NCBI GenBank assembly: GCA_028697515.1
Contig: JAQVEY010000104.1
Span: forward strand, 1 to 7,630
Direction: 5' to 3'
Length of the DNA stretch: 7,630 bases
Source: Bacteroidales bacterium
GTDB lineage: Bacteria > Bacteroidota > Bacteroidia > Bacteroidales > ML635J-15
The position numbers and the translations under genes are program-made. Positions 1 to 7,333 of this stretch are shown here, one piece after another. The notes below the pieces were generated by a model that saw only the letters and a program-made list of their open reading frames with translations, ran no database searches and was not told the origin of the DNA. Position 1 is the first letter of the stretch. Each line of letters opens with the position of its first letter.

Positions 1-453
1 AGATTTTAGCCGCATTTTCTCAAGTGAAACAAAAATATTTCTCACAACAGGACAAGTATCTATGTTTTTTACGCATATATCCATAATCGATAAAATGTTT
101 TTCTGATTTGTATGAGGATAGTCTTTACATGCCTTTGGTCTGACTTTATAAACGGTACAATAATTATCCTCATCTAAAAAAGGACAGGGCATTGATTTGA
201 ACACATAATCATTATCTTCGTCTATTCTTAAATATTTCTCGATAAAATGAACTGATTTCATTTTTAAGAAACTGGACAGTCTTTCAATATCTGTGTTTGT
301 GATTCTTGGACCTAATGATTTGCAACAATTTGCGCACTCAAGACATTTTATATTATTCATTTCAGCAATATGCAGTTCCAGAAAAAGACTGTCAATCTGT
401 TTCGGTTTTGCATGACGGAGCTTTTTTAACAGTGAAGAATAATCTTTTTGCAT
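1..453 (-). CDS. YkgJ-family cysteine-cluster protein, 3' end outside window
   Basis: This is the first 151 codons of a gene whose C-terminus lies beyond base 1. The translation carries the YkgJ (CxxCxxCC) signature: C37, C40, C43 and C44, then a CPFL block at 90-93, C99, and an RPxxCxxYPH block at 105-114, with further cysteines at 127 and 134. Family members are small soluble proteins thought to bind zinc or an iron-sulfur cluster; no reaction is firmly known. No signal peptide is visible, so it is probably cytoplasmic, unlike the other three genes of the run. The ATG at 453 is chosen because it is the first ATG after an in-frame stop at 462-460, which is the stop codon of the upstream gene; a TTG at 459 is a weaker alternative. 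The 6-base gap points to co-transcription and perhaps translational coupling. Family assignment is firm; function is not. Confidence 0.88.
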   Translation of the reverse strand, partial: MQKDYSSLLKKLRHAKPKQIDSLFLELHIAEMNNIKCLECANCCKSLGPRITNTDIERLSSFLKMKSVHFIEKYLRIDEDNDYVFKSMPCPFLDEDNYCTVYKVRPKACKDYPHTNQKNILSIMDICVKNIDTCPVVRNIFVSLEKMRLKS

Positions 454-459
454 TATCAA

Positions 460-1725
460 TTACTCACACTTTACTATTCGAAATGATTGATTTATTCCCT
501 CACCACTAAAATTCATGATATAAATCCCATTAGATAGCCAACTTATATCTCTTGTTATAACTGAATTATTCTCTGTCAAATCCTCAAAGCTAAGCATTTC
601 TACTCCAGAAATTGAGAATAAAGACATTTTCACTTTTTTGATATTATTTGTTTTATACTGATATTGAAGCACATCGCTAACCGGGTTAAGTACATTTGCA
701 TAAAATAGAGGATCTGAAGAAATGCTCCCAATGCCGTTAGTTTCGCCAATATAAAACTCTGATACTACCGGCAAATGATCACTCATATTGTACAATGCGT
801 CAATAACATCTGCAGGAAGTGTTGTGTTGGTAGGATAATTTATTGAATTATTATACCTTAGTCCATCCTGACCTACTGCCCAATAGGAATTTGTTTTATA
901 TTTAATATCATAGTTCCCGTCTTTAATTGACGAACTTATAAGAATAAAATCGAATCTGTCATCCATACCTCCATAACTATGACAATCAGAGTCTGAGTCG
1001 GAATGTGTTGACTGTGTATGATATTCTCTAAACGAATAATTATTGTTCCAATCGCCCATTTGATTTATTGGATCATAAAAAGCCAATGAGGAATTATCTG
1101 GATTCACAAGCTTTTGAAAAGCCGCTTCGGAATCTGTATAAACATTAAAATCTCCAACAATAACAAAATTTTCATTATTCCCTAAATTCTGCAAATATTC
1201 CATTAATTCATCAACCATATCGGCACGATCTGATGCATCCTGAGATTCGCTGCCTGCTTTTAAATGTGCTACTATGATATTAAAATATGTGGTTTCTTCT
1301 GAATCAAGACATTTTAATTTATAAATATTAATATCTCTCACAGCAGTAGTTATGGTGGGCTGAGCAATCAACTGGAATTTATTTTTATCATAAAACAAGC
1401 CATTAACCAAATAAGAGCCGGTTGGAGAAGCTGCCATCCACTTTGTTTCGCCATTTGTATTTAGAGAATTGCCCAATATGTAATTGAGAGTATAAGATGC
1501 GCTCACATTTGTCCCAACTTCACAAACGGCTAGTATGTCAGGTTGCTGATTTAACAATATCGTTTCTAAATACTCTGCTTTATCAATATGAGAATTGTTT
1601 TCGTTAGTGCAATAGGAAGTGTAATTATTAAAATTCAGTAAATTGTAAAACATAAGTTTAACAGTCTCCTGAGAAAGAGCTATTAAAGAAAAACATAAAA
1701 CAGGTACTAATAAAAATCTTTTCAT
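460..1725 (-). CDS. secreted endonuclease/exonuclease/phosphatase-family hydrolase with T9SS sorting domain
   Basis: The 421-residue product begins with a signal peptide (hydrophobic residues 4-18, likely cleavage after about residue 19). The EEP fold follows: YNLLNF with metal-site N28, a PDILAVCE block with catalytic-type E69, a histidine at 154 in VAHLK, the GDFN motif at 191-194, a DDRFDFIL stretch at 255-262 and the terminal SDH motif with D316 and H317. Residues from about 340 to 421 resemble a type A T9SS C-terminal domain (NPVSDVL, then SNGIYIMNF and a basic end), which would send the protein through the outer membrane for surface attachment or release. Family members are metal-dependent phosphodiesterases acting on nucleic acids or other phosphoesters; the substrate cannot be read here, although an extracellular nuclease is the natural guess. 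It lies 20 bases after the peptidase gene and 6 before the YkgJ gene on the same strand. Confidence 0.9.
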   Translation of the reverse strand: MKRFLLVPVLCFSLIALSQETVKLMFYNLLNFNNYTSYCTNENNSHIDKAEYLETILLNQQPDILAVCEVGTNVSASYTLNYILGNSLNTNGETKWMAASPTGSYLVNGLFYDKNKFQLIAQPTITTAVRDINIYKLKCLDSEETTYFNIIVAHLKAGSESQDASDRADMVDELMEYLQNLGNNENFVIVGDFNVYTDSEAAFQKLVNPDNSSLAFYDPINQMGDWNNNYSFREYHTQSTHSDSDSDCHSYGGMDDRFDFILISSSIKDGNYDIKYKTNSYWAVGQDGLRYNNSINYPTNTTLPADVIDALYNMSDHLPVVSEFYIGETNGIGSISSDPLFYANVLNPVSDVLQYQYKTNNIKKVKMSLFSISGVEMLSFEDLTENNSVITRDISWLSNGIYIMNFSGEGINQSFRIVKCE

Positions 1726-1745
1726 TCAGTTTAATTCAAAAAATA

Positions 1746-4625
1746 TTAATTCAAAATTTGCTTTTTATCCACTTCAATGATCTTTCCAAATTTAGAAAGC
1801 TCATCCATATTTATTTGCTTTTTATTACCAACTATTGTAATTAGCATTGGACGATTTTGAATATTGGAATAATAGAATTTAAGAATGTTATCAAATTTGA
1901 GTGATTCAAAAATTTCAAACTGCATAATTCTAGGATCAGACTTATATCCCTGAACCTGCCATCTTTCGACAGTTTCACTAAGACTTCTCCACTCAGGTTT
2001 GTTGCTATTAATAGATTGTAGCAAAGCTGATTTTATATCAGGTAGTCTATTTTCTTTAACTGGCATTTGATTTAGGAGGCTGTCCATCACACTAATAACA
2101 TCAATTGTTTTATCACTTTGTGTACCAACAAATGCTTGCAGATAACCTTTTTCCGAAGGAGTAAATCCATTACGATAAAAAGCATAGGCTGTATAGGCCA
2201 TTGATCTAAATTCTCTTATTTCTTGAAAAACTATAGCAGACATTCCTGTTCCAAAATATTGATTATATGCTGTCGACATTACTCTTTCATTATCATTATT
2301 AACATTACCCTGAATATAAAAATAAATATTGCTTTGTAGAGCTTTTGGGTCGTCTAAAAACAATATTGTATTTTCTGTATATTCTTTTCTTGGTAATATA
2401 ATTGGAAATGTTGATGCGTTTTCTTTAGGGGTAGCTTTAAATTGTCCACTAAAATATTCGGCTACTTCTTTATCGGTCAATGTTCCAGAATAATGAATCA
2501 TGTGTGTTTCGCTAGGTAATGATTTCAGAAGATCTAATAATTCTTGAGATTTTAAATTCTGAACCTGTTTAACAGTCATTCTTCTTAAAAAAGACGAATT
2601 TTCGCCATACATACCATAATTAAATAAAGCGGTTGCAAGATCGTCAGTTGAACTCTTTTCATATTTTCTCTGGAAACTAGCGTTTTGTATCAAGTTTTTT
2701 AGCTTCGATTCGTCGGCAACCGGTGATTCGAGTAAAGATAAAACAAGACTTACAGATTCTTTAAAATACTTATCAAATCCGTCAATTGAAATAACAAAAT
2801 AATTATCTTCGGCATAAACATAAAACGAGCAAGCATATTTTTGCAATTGATCGTTGAACTCATTAAGACTATATTTTTCTGTACCTATTAGTTGCACATA
2901 TTCTGCAAGTTGCTCATAACGGTTATCATTAATCTTGCCCGTTCTGAATTTTATTGTTATATTAAAGATTTCGTTCACTTGATTCTTAACATAATAGAGT
3001 TTGTTTTCTGCTGTAAGATCTATTATTTTCACATCTCTCTCAAAATCAATAAATTCAGGTTCTATTTTGGATTCTGGCATTTGTTCAATTTTTTCGGCAA
3101 ATTTCGATTTAGCTTCAACATTTTCAGGAATAACAGGATCAAAACCTGGTTTTTCAAGTTTGTCTTTATCGGGAAATCCCATTTTTGAATGGAATGATAA
3201 ATAATTAGTATTAAAGTATTTATCTGAAACTCTAATTACATCCTCAAGACTAACTGCAGAAATTTCATCTGGATATTTCATTGCTTCTTCCCATGATTTT
3301 CCTGAAATAAAAGAAAATCCAATTAAGAAAGCTCTATTTTGTACGTTTTCAAGAGACTGCTGATGTTCTTTAATAATATTTAGTTTAACAGCTTCCAGAA
3401 ACTCTTTATCAATATCTCCGGCTCTTAATCTTGAAATTTCATTGCAAACTAGTTCTTCTGCTTTTTTCAAAGATTGCCCAACGACTTTTGGAACAAATAG
3501 CACCATTAATGCTCCATGGTCATTACGAATATCGTTAAAACTTATTACTTCTAGCAATTTACCATCTAGACTAAGTTTATCTAAGTATCCTGTTGATGCT
3601 GAATTACTTAAAAGAGCCTGACAAACATCCAAAACTACTTCATCCTTATCATTTGTTTTAACTGTTCGGAATCCAAGCAAGCCAATTTTTACAGGAGTCA
3701 TTTTAACTTCAACTCTCTCAACTCCATTAAAAGCTTTTTCTTCATAAACTGGATACTCAGGTACTTTGCCACTTTTCCATTCTCCAAAATATTTTTCAAT
3801 TAAAGGAATAACTTCTTTTGAATTAAAATTTCCGGTAAGAACTAAAGCCATGTTATTTGCCACGTAATAAGTTTCGTACATTTTTCTCATATTATTGAGA
3901 GATGGATTCTTAACATGTTCGGCAGTACCAATAACAGTCTGTGTGCCATAAGGATGTACTCTATATAGATTTTCATAAAAAGCCTCTATAAGATTAGAGC
4001 TAAAATCATCCATATACATATTTTTCTCTTCGAAAACAGTTTCGAGTTCGGACTGAAACAAACGAAAAACTGGATTTTTAAATCTATGGCTGTAAATCAC
4101 AATCCATTTTTCGATTTGATTTTTAGGAAAAACATTAAAATAAGCTACAATTTCTTCGGATGTAAACGCATTTACACCGCTTGAACCTATTTGATCAAGC
4201 ATTCTGTCTAATTCGTTTGGAATTGCATATTTTCCTGCCTCCAAAGACAAAATGTTGATTTCTTTCTGAATTGCTTTTCTTTGTTCCTCATCTGTTGTTA
4301 CTGCTAACTCTTCGTATTTGTCAGCAATTTTATCAATTATCACTTTTTCGCTTTTATAGTCAATTGTTCCCAATTCATCTGTACCTTTAAACATCATATG
4401 TTCAAGATAATGTGAAGTTCCTGTATGATCTGCAGGATCATATTTTCCACCTGTTTTTATAATAACAGCTCCCAATACATTTGGTACACTATGGTCCTCA
4501 TTAAGAAATACTGTTAATCCATTCTTAAGAGTAAATGAATTAACCTTTAAATTTTCACTCTCTTTCTGAGAAAAAGCAGAAAAAGATATAGCTAAAAACA
4601 GAACAACAAATAATGTGATTTTCAT
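1746..4625 (-). CDS. M16 family zinc metallopeptidase (insulinase/pitrilysin-like), two-module form
   Basis: The 959-residue protein has an N-terminal signal peptide (residues 1-20) and no lipobox or T9SS tail, so it is probably periplasmic. The first module holds the inverted zinc motif HYLEH (H72, E75, H76). The third zinc ligand is most likely E200, in VFEEK, with the supporting conserved E193 seven residues before it. The usual gap of about 77 residues is widened by a charged, helical insertion of roughly 47 residues between about 85 and 150. An M16_C-type domain follows (about 240-420, with YETYYVANNMALVLTGNF near its start). The second half (about 540-950) repeats the fold without a zinc motif but keeps the substrate-clamping R/Y region (R804, R807, Y811). 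Such two-module enzymes degrade peptides inside a closed chamber. It starts 6 bases after the cyclophilin-like gene, so the two are probably one transcript. The physiological substrate is unknown. Confidence 0.94.
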   Translation of the reverse strand: MKITLFVVLFLAISFSAFSQKESENLKVNSFTLKNGLTVFLNEDHSVPNVLGAVIIKTGGKYDPADHTGTSHYLEHMMFKGTDELGTIDYKSEKVIIDKIADKYEELAVTTDEEQRKAIQKEINILSLEAGKYAIPNELDRMLDQIGSSGVNAFTSEEIVAYFNVFPKNQIEKWIVIYSHRFKNPVFRLFQSELETVFEEKNMYMDDFSSNLIEAFYENLYRVHPYGTQTVIGTAEHVKNPSLNNMRKMYETYYVANNMALVLTGNFNSKEVIPLIEKYFGEWKSGKVPEYPVYEEKAFNGVERVEVKMTPVKIGLLGFRTVKTNDKDEVVLDVCQALLSNSASTGYLDKLSLDGKLLEVISFNDIRNDHGALMVLFVPKVVGQSLKKAEELVCNEISRLRAGDIDKEFLEAVKLNIIKEHQQSLENVQNRAFLIGFSFISGKSWEEAMKYPDEISAVSLEDVIRVSDKYFNTNYLSFHSKMGFPDKDKLEKPGFDPVIPENVEAKSKFAEKIEQMPESKIEPEFIDFERDVKIIDLTAENKLYYVKNQVNEIFNITIKFRTGKINDNRYEQLAEYVQLIGTEKYSLNEFNDQLQKYACSFYVYAEDNYFVISIDGFDKYFKESVSLVLSLLESPVADESKLKNLIQNASFQRKYEKSSTDDLATALFNYGMYGENSSFLRRMTVKQVQNLKSQELLDLLKSLPSETHMIHYSGTLTDKEVAEYFSGQFKATPKENASTFPIILPRKEYTENTILFLDDPKALQSNIYFYIQGNVNNDNERVMSTAYNQYFGTGMSAIVFQEIREFRSMAYTAYAFYRNGFTPSEKGYLQAFVGTQSDKTIDVISVMDSLLNQMPVKENRLPDIKSALLQSINSNKPEWRSLSETVERWQVQGYKSDPRIMQFEIFESLKFDNILKFYYSNIQNRPMLITIVGNKKQINMDELSKFGKIIEVDKKQILN

Positions 4626-4631
4626 AACTAT

Positions 4632-5504
4632 TTACTTTAGATTTTTATATTCTTTTTTTGTTAATTTTTCGGTTGACAAGATATAAATATTTTTTTTAGG
4701 TTTATTATTTAAACCGGTTTTAATCTCCGAAAATTTTTGAAAAATCTCTATCCCTTCAACTATTTCACCGAAAACAGTATATTGTCCATCATAAACAGGA
4801 GCCCCTCCAATAGACTGATACATCTCTGTTTGATATTTATTTATCTTAAACAATTTCTTCCCATCCTTTTCTATCTCTGGAATGATATTTTCTGTCAAAT
4901 CCGCATATAATCTGCTCCAATTTTTATTCTGTCCCTCAATTTTATAATAATCCAGACTATCCTTATAAATCTGATTTTCGGGTTTATTGAGATAAATAGT
5001 TAAATAATCGGCAATTATCGGGGCATTTCTTTTCGCTTCAAGAGTTTTGAGAGTCTTTTCATCCAAATTAATCCCCTGAACTAAATAAAACAATTTTGTA
5101 TCTGAAAGACGATCTGCGTTTTTTTCATCAGCTAGGCGTAACATTCCCACTGCTCCAGTTTTATTTATTAGTTTCTCATTTATCTCAGGCTGTATTGTTT
5201 TCTCTGTAAAATTCTCTTGTAAAATAGCTTCCTCTGTTATATCTTCAGGCAATCCTGCTTTCATTAATCCATTTGGGATTATAGAATAAACTAGACAGGA
5301 ATCATAAATACCTGAACAAATATTCTCAAGAAATATTTCTTTATGTAATGGCGTTCCTTCATACAATCCAATAATAAAAACTCCTTGATCTGTATGTATC
5401 AATGCATAGTCATTTATCTTAAGTGGATTATTTAAAACAGAGCAGGAAACGGCAAAAACTGATGCTAAAATTAATGTCAAAATAAACAATTTGGTTCTAT
5501 TCAT
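4632..5504 (-). CDS. cyclophilin-type peptidyl-prolyl isomerase-like lipoprotein with degenerate active site
   Basis: The frame stays open up to 5756, but the ATG at 5504 is preferred. It begins a clean lipoprotein signal (MNRTKLF, a hydrophobic run, then FAVSC with lipidated C21), whereas the 84 residues upstream are unlike a protein and lie antisense to the divergent gene. The mature part resembles cyclophilins: SIIPNGLMKAG (74-84) matches the usual FHRxIxxFMxQGG block, a GAVGMLRLADEKNADRL stretch (117-133) precedes FYLVQG (139-144), and IGGAPVYDGQYTVFGEIVEG (232-251) is the typical C-terminal core. About 60-70 extra residues lie between the last two blocks. The catalytic arginine (R55 of human CypA) aligns to S74, Q63 to K82 and Q111 to L138, so isomerase activity is doubtful and a chaperone-like or structural role is possible. 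It is the likely first gene of the minus-strand operon. Confidence 0.85.
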   Translation of the reverse strand: MNRTKLFILTLILASVFAVSCSVLNNPLKINDYALIHTDQGVFIIGLYEGTPLHKEIFLENICSGIYDSCLVYSIIPNGLMKAGLPEDITEEAILQENFTEKTIQPEINEKLINKTGAVGMLRLADEKNADRLSDTKLFYLVQGINLDEKTLKTLEAKRNAPIIADYLTIYLNKPENQIYKDSLDYYKIEGQNKNWSRLYADLTENIIPEIEKDGKKLFKINKYQTEMYQSIGGAPVYDGQYTVFGEIVEGIEIFQKFSEIKTGLNNKPKKNIYILSTEKLTKKEYKNLK

Positions 5505-5513
5505 AAAAAATAT

Positions 5514-5544
5514 TTGATTTGTATAAAATAAATTACTAATATTG
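5514..5544 (+). promoter_or_regulatory. candidate Bacteroidota-type promoter for the plus-strand genes
   Basis: In the 72-base divergent gap, TTG at 5514-5516 and TAATATTG at 5537-5544 are separated by 20 bases. This is close to the -33 TTG / -7 TAnnTTTG pattern of the Bacteroidota primary sigma factor, with one mismatch in the -7 box. Transcription would then begin near 5550, leaving a leader of about 25 bases before the ATG at 5577. For the opposite direction a perfect -7-like box (TATTTTTG, minus strand, 5559-5552) exists, but no TTG lies at the right distance. In such AT-rich DNA chance matches are common. Confidence 0.3.
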
Positions 5545-5576
5545 TCTGTTACAAAAATAAACAAATTGTTAATACT

Positions 5577-5990
5577 ATGAAGAGAATTATTAATGTTGCA
5601 ATAATTATTGTAATACTTGCAGGAGTGGTAATTGTTAATTACAGTTGTAAACCTGAGACTCCACCAAAAGCTGTCGTAATAGTTGTTGATGAAGATAATG
5701 AACCTGTCGATGGAGCGATGGTTGTTGTTAAAGCAGCCAATTCGGACAGCTCTCATACAGTTGTATATTTATTAAATGAAAACAAACCAGTTGCTGATAC
5801 TCAATATACGAATAAAGACGGTAAGGTATATTACGACTTTAAATATGAGTCGATATATAAAGTTGAAGTAACAAAAGGAACAGACAGAGATCATCCTTTT
5901 GCTAGAAGAGGTATAGGAATTTTGATTCTCGAAAACAATAAAACAATTGAATCCAAAATTGAGATTAACGAACAAACCGTCTTTAATTAG
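5577..5990 (+). CDS. small lipoprotein with carboxypeptidase-regulatory-like beta domain
   Basis: The 137-residue protein starts with two basic residues and a hydrophobic run ending in VNYSC, giving a lipidation cysteine at position 24. The -1 serine fits a lipobox, while the -3 asparagine is less usual. The mature part begins KPETPPKAVVIVVDEDNEPV and continues GAMVVVKA, the pattern (V-x-D-x-x-x-x-P-V-x-G-A-x-V-x-V) of CarboxypepD_reg-like or Ig-like beta-sandwich domains. The later TNKDGKVYYDFKYESIYKVEV stretch is the matching 'T-x-x-D-G-x' half of such a domain. These domains are usually binding or scaffolding modules without catalysis. It starts in the divergent region opposite the cyclophilin-like gene and ends 28 bases before the next plus-strand gene, so the two probably share a transcript. 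The protein is real and lipid-anchored with good confidence; its specific role is unknown. Confidence 0.82.
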   Translation: MKRIINVAIIIVILAGVVIVNYSCKPETPPKAVVIVVDEDNEPVDGAMVVVKAANSDSSHTVVYLLNENKPVADTQYTNKDGKVYYDFKYESIYKVEVTKGTDRDHPFARRGIGILILENNKTIESKIEINEQTVFN

Positions 5991-6018
5991 GATTATTTAG
6001 TTTAAACCTTAATTATAT

Positions 6019-7173
6019 ATGAAAAGAAGTTTATTATTGTGTCTGATTGCATTATCAGTCGTGAATTTGTATTCACAAATTTCAATTACAAGATCTGATT
6101 TCGTTGATGTAAATGATGAAATACCACGTATTTTTTACACATTTGAGCAAGAGGGAACATCAATAGTACCCGACAGCGTAATTTCAGAAAATTTAATTTA
6201 TGACGACCCCAGACATTTTCCTGTGGCATTAATTGACACTTTAATATATTTCCCCTCGTCGGATTCTGACCCTGAGGGCATATTTGAAGGAGCAACTTGC
6301 GCATATATGACAAGGGATGGTTTTATTATGCACTTATTTATTACAGAAGAAAACGTTAATTTAGTTGGTGTTCAAGGTGAATTGCCTTTAATTGGAGGTT
6401 TAATGAATTTGGAATTCGTAGATACACTAATTGCCAACAATTTCCCCGGAGAATATGAGGATACTCATGTTGATCAAGGAACTGGAATGGAAAAACAGCA
6501 TATTTCTGCCTTTGAGTCAGTTATACCTTCAGAATATTATAGTTCATTAAGTGCTATATATGACACCGTAAGATTTTTTATGGAGCTAAAACTTAACACA
6601 AGTTTTGACGAATATGGCAGTATTCAATTTGTTGGAGATTCAAACCAAAATGGCAATTTCCAGTATTTACGAGAAAATAGAAAAATGCTTACAATGTTTG
6701 ACGTTCAATTAAGAAATAAATTTTCAGGAGCATTTGTTTCTATTAGTGGAATTCCCGGTGTAGGAGATATGTTACCTATGCAACTCCCTATTTACGACAC
6801 ATCATATACACATAATTACTGGGTTAAAGACTGGAAAAGTCCTTTGTTGGAAATCGAATACAATACGGGGTATGATTCTATTTATAGTATGACATTTCGC
6901 TATGCATATATGAGTTATGTAAATACTAATCTTATTTCAGACATTTCGGTTTATCCGAACCCAGCAAGTGAAAAACTGGTAATTAATTCTGAAATGATAC
7001 AAGATCACACTTTGTATATCTTCGGAATTGACGGGAAATTAGTTTTTACAACAAAATTAAATAACGGTAATAACTCCGTAAATTTACAGGAGTTTTCATC
7101 GGGGACATATTTCTATCAATTATTTGATAAGAGAAAAATTCCTGTATTAGCAGGTAAATTTATTAAGGAATAA
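6019..7173 (+). CDS. T9SS type A sorting-domain protein of unknown function
   Basis: The 384-residue product has a clear signal peptide (MKRSLLLCLIALSVVNLYSQ, cleavage near 20). Its C-terminal T9SS domain begins at about 308 with ISVYPNPASEKLVINS, continues through FGIDGKLVFTT and SGTYFYQL, and ends GKFIKE. It should therefore be exported across the outer membrane and displayed or released. The region between (about 21-305) is rich in aromatic and acidic residues and looks mostly beta-stranded; I do not recognise a named domain or catalytic motif in it. A DSNQNGN stretch at 207-213 could be a calcium-binding-like loop, but this is weak. The start is supported by the signal peptide. The gene follows the small lipoprotein by 28 bases with no terminator between. 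Its stop codon lies five bases before the broken tRNA copy. Confidence 0.88.
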   Translation: MKRSLLLCLIALSVVNLYSQISITRSDFVDVNDEIPRIFYTFEQEGTSIVPDSVISENLIYDDPRHFPVALIDTLIYFPSSDSDPEGIFEGATCAYMTRDGFIMHLFITEENVNLVGVQGELPLIGGLMNLEFVDTLIANNFPGEYEDTHVDQGTGMEKQHISAFESVIPSEYYSSLSAIYDTVRFFMELKLNTSFDEYGSIQFVGDSNQNGNFQYLRENRKMLTMFDVQLRNKFSGAFVSISGIPGVGDMLPMQLPIYDTSYTHNYWVKDWKSPLLEIEYNTGYDSIYSMTFRYAYMSYVNTNLISDISVYPNPASEKLVINSEMIQDHTLYIFGIDGKLVFTTKLNNGNNSVNLQEFSSGTYFYQLFDKRKIPVLAGKFIKE

Positions 7174-7194
7174 ATTTTGGGGCATTAGCTCATC

Positions 7195-7225
7195 TGGCAC
7201 CGATTTTTAGCAAAAATCTCTGCCA
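7195..7225. repeat. long hairpin across the left junction of the insert
   Basis: TGGCA (7195-7199) pairs with TGCCA (7221-7225). After a two-base internal mismatch, GATTTTT (7202-7208) pairs with AAAAATC (7212-7218) around the loop AGC. The outer stem uses TGGC of the tRNA D-loop, so the palindrome spans the junction. No T-run follows, so it is not a standard terminator for the gene ending at 7173. Confidence 0.65.
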
Positions 7226-7281
7226 TCTAAAAAAGATATTTGAAATAAACTATAAACTCATTTTTAAAGCAACATTTAATA

Positions 7282-7299
7282 ATTTTTGCTTAAAAATCG
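7282..7299. repeat. inverted second copy of the 7201-7217 element
   Basis: ATTTTTGCTTAAAAATCG is the reverse complement of 7201-7217 apart from one additional T. Each arm is itself close to palindromic, so the pair could form either one long stem or two separate hairpins. Confidence 0.6.
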
Positions 7300-7303
7300 A
7301 GTG

Positions 7304-7333
7304 TTCTCGATCAGCCAGTCGGCTGATTCGGAA
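7304..7333. repeat. hairpin at the right end of the insert
   Basis: TCAGCC (7311-7316) and GGCTGA (7321-7326) pair around the loop AGTC. The stem extends outward through CGA (7308-7310) against T-CG (7327, 7329-7330) with T7328 bulged, then TTC (7304-7306) against GAA (7331-7333) with T7307 bulged. The stem thus ends exactly where tRNA-derived sequence resumes at 7334. A smaller hairpin, CGAG-TGTT-CTCG (7298-7309), overlaps its left side and would compete with it. Confidence 0.6.

Larger units (their letters stand above)
1..5504 (-). other. probable four-gene operon
   Basis: The cyclophilin-like, M16 peptidase, EEP hydrolase and YkgJ genes all read leftward with gaps of 6, 20 and 6 bases. 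No hairpin followed by a T-run and no room for a full promoter is seen between them. A single transcript starting between 5505 and about 5600 is therefore likely. Its downstream end is outside the window. Confidence 0.75.
7199..7333. mobile_element. 135-base insert in the tRNA copy, with hairpins at both ends
   Basis: This stretch lies exactly between the two tRNA-Ala pieces and has no open frame of useful length. A hairpin sits at each boundary (7195-7225 and 7304-7333). A near-perfect inverted repeat pairs 7201-7217 with 7282-7299, differing by one extra T. Apart from one shared C at the junctions no target duplication is seen. Size, lack of coding and palindromic ends recall small non-autonomous elements such as palindrome-ended derivatives of IS200/IS605-type transposons, but no family can be named from one copy. 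It could also be ordinary intergenic DNA captured by rearrangement. Confidence 0.4.

Noticed and set aside
306..509. 67-codon plus-strand open frame
   Set aside because: It lies antisense to the YkgJ start and the hydrolase C-terminus, both of which have convincing motifs; it has no domain of its own.
2892..3204. Two overlapping plus-strand frames (98 and 67 codons)
   Set aside because: Both are antisense within the M16 peptidase, with Phe/Ile-rich composition typical of the reverse of AT-rich coding DNA.
3950..4400. Widened spacing between the HxxEH motif and the third zinc ligand in the M16 peptidase
   Set aside because: A charged helical insertion here is, as far as I recall, common in Bacteroidota M16 peptidases, so it is noted in the annotation but not as a novelty.
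5552..5559. Minus-strand TATTTTTG as the -7 box of the operon promoter
   Set aside because: It fits the consensus, but no TTG is found about 20 bases upstream on that strand, so I do not call a promoter there.
5772..5975. 67-codon minus-strand frame
   Set aside because: It is a shadow of the lipoprotein gene on the opposite strand.
6086..6313. 75-codon minus-strand frame
   Set aside because: It is a shadow of the T9SS-sorted protein, with no signal or motif.
7195..7232. Hairpin after the T9SS gene as its terminator
   Set aside because: The stem is followed by ATCTAAAAAAG rather than a T-run on the plus strand, and its outer arm is tRNA-derived.
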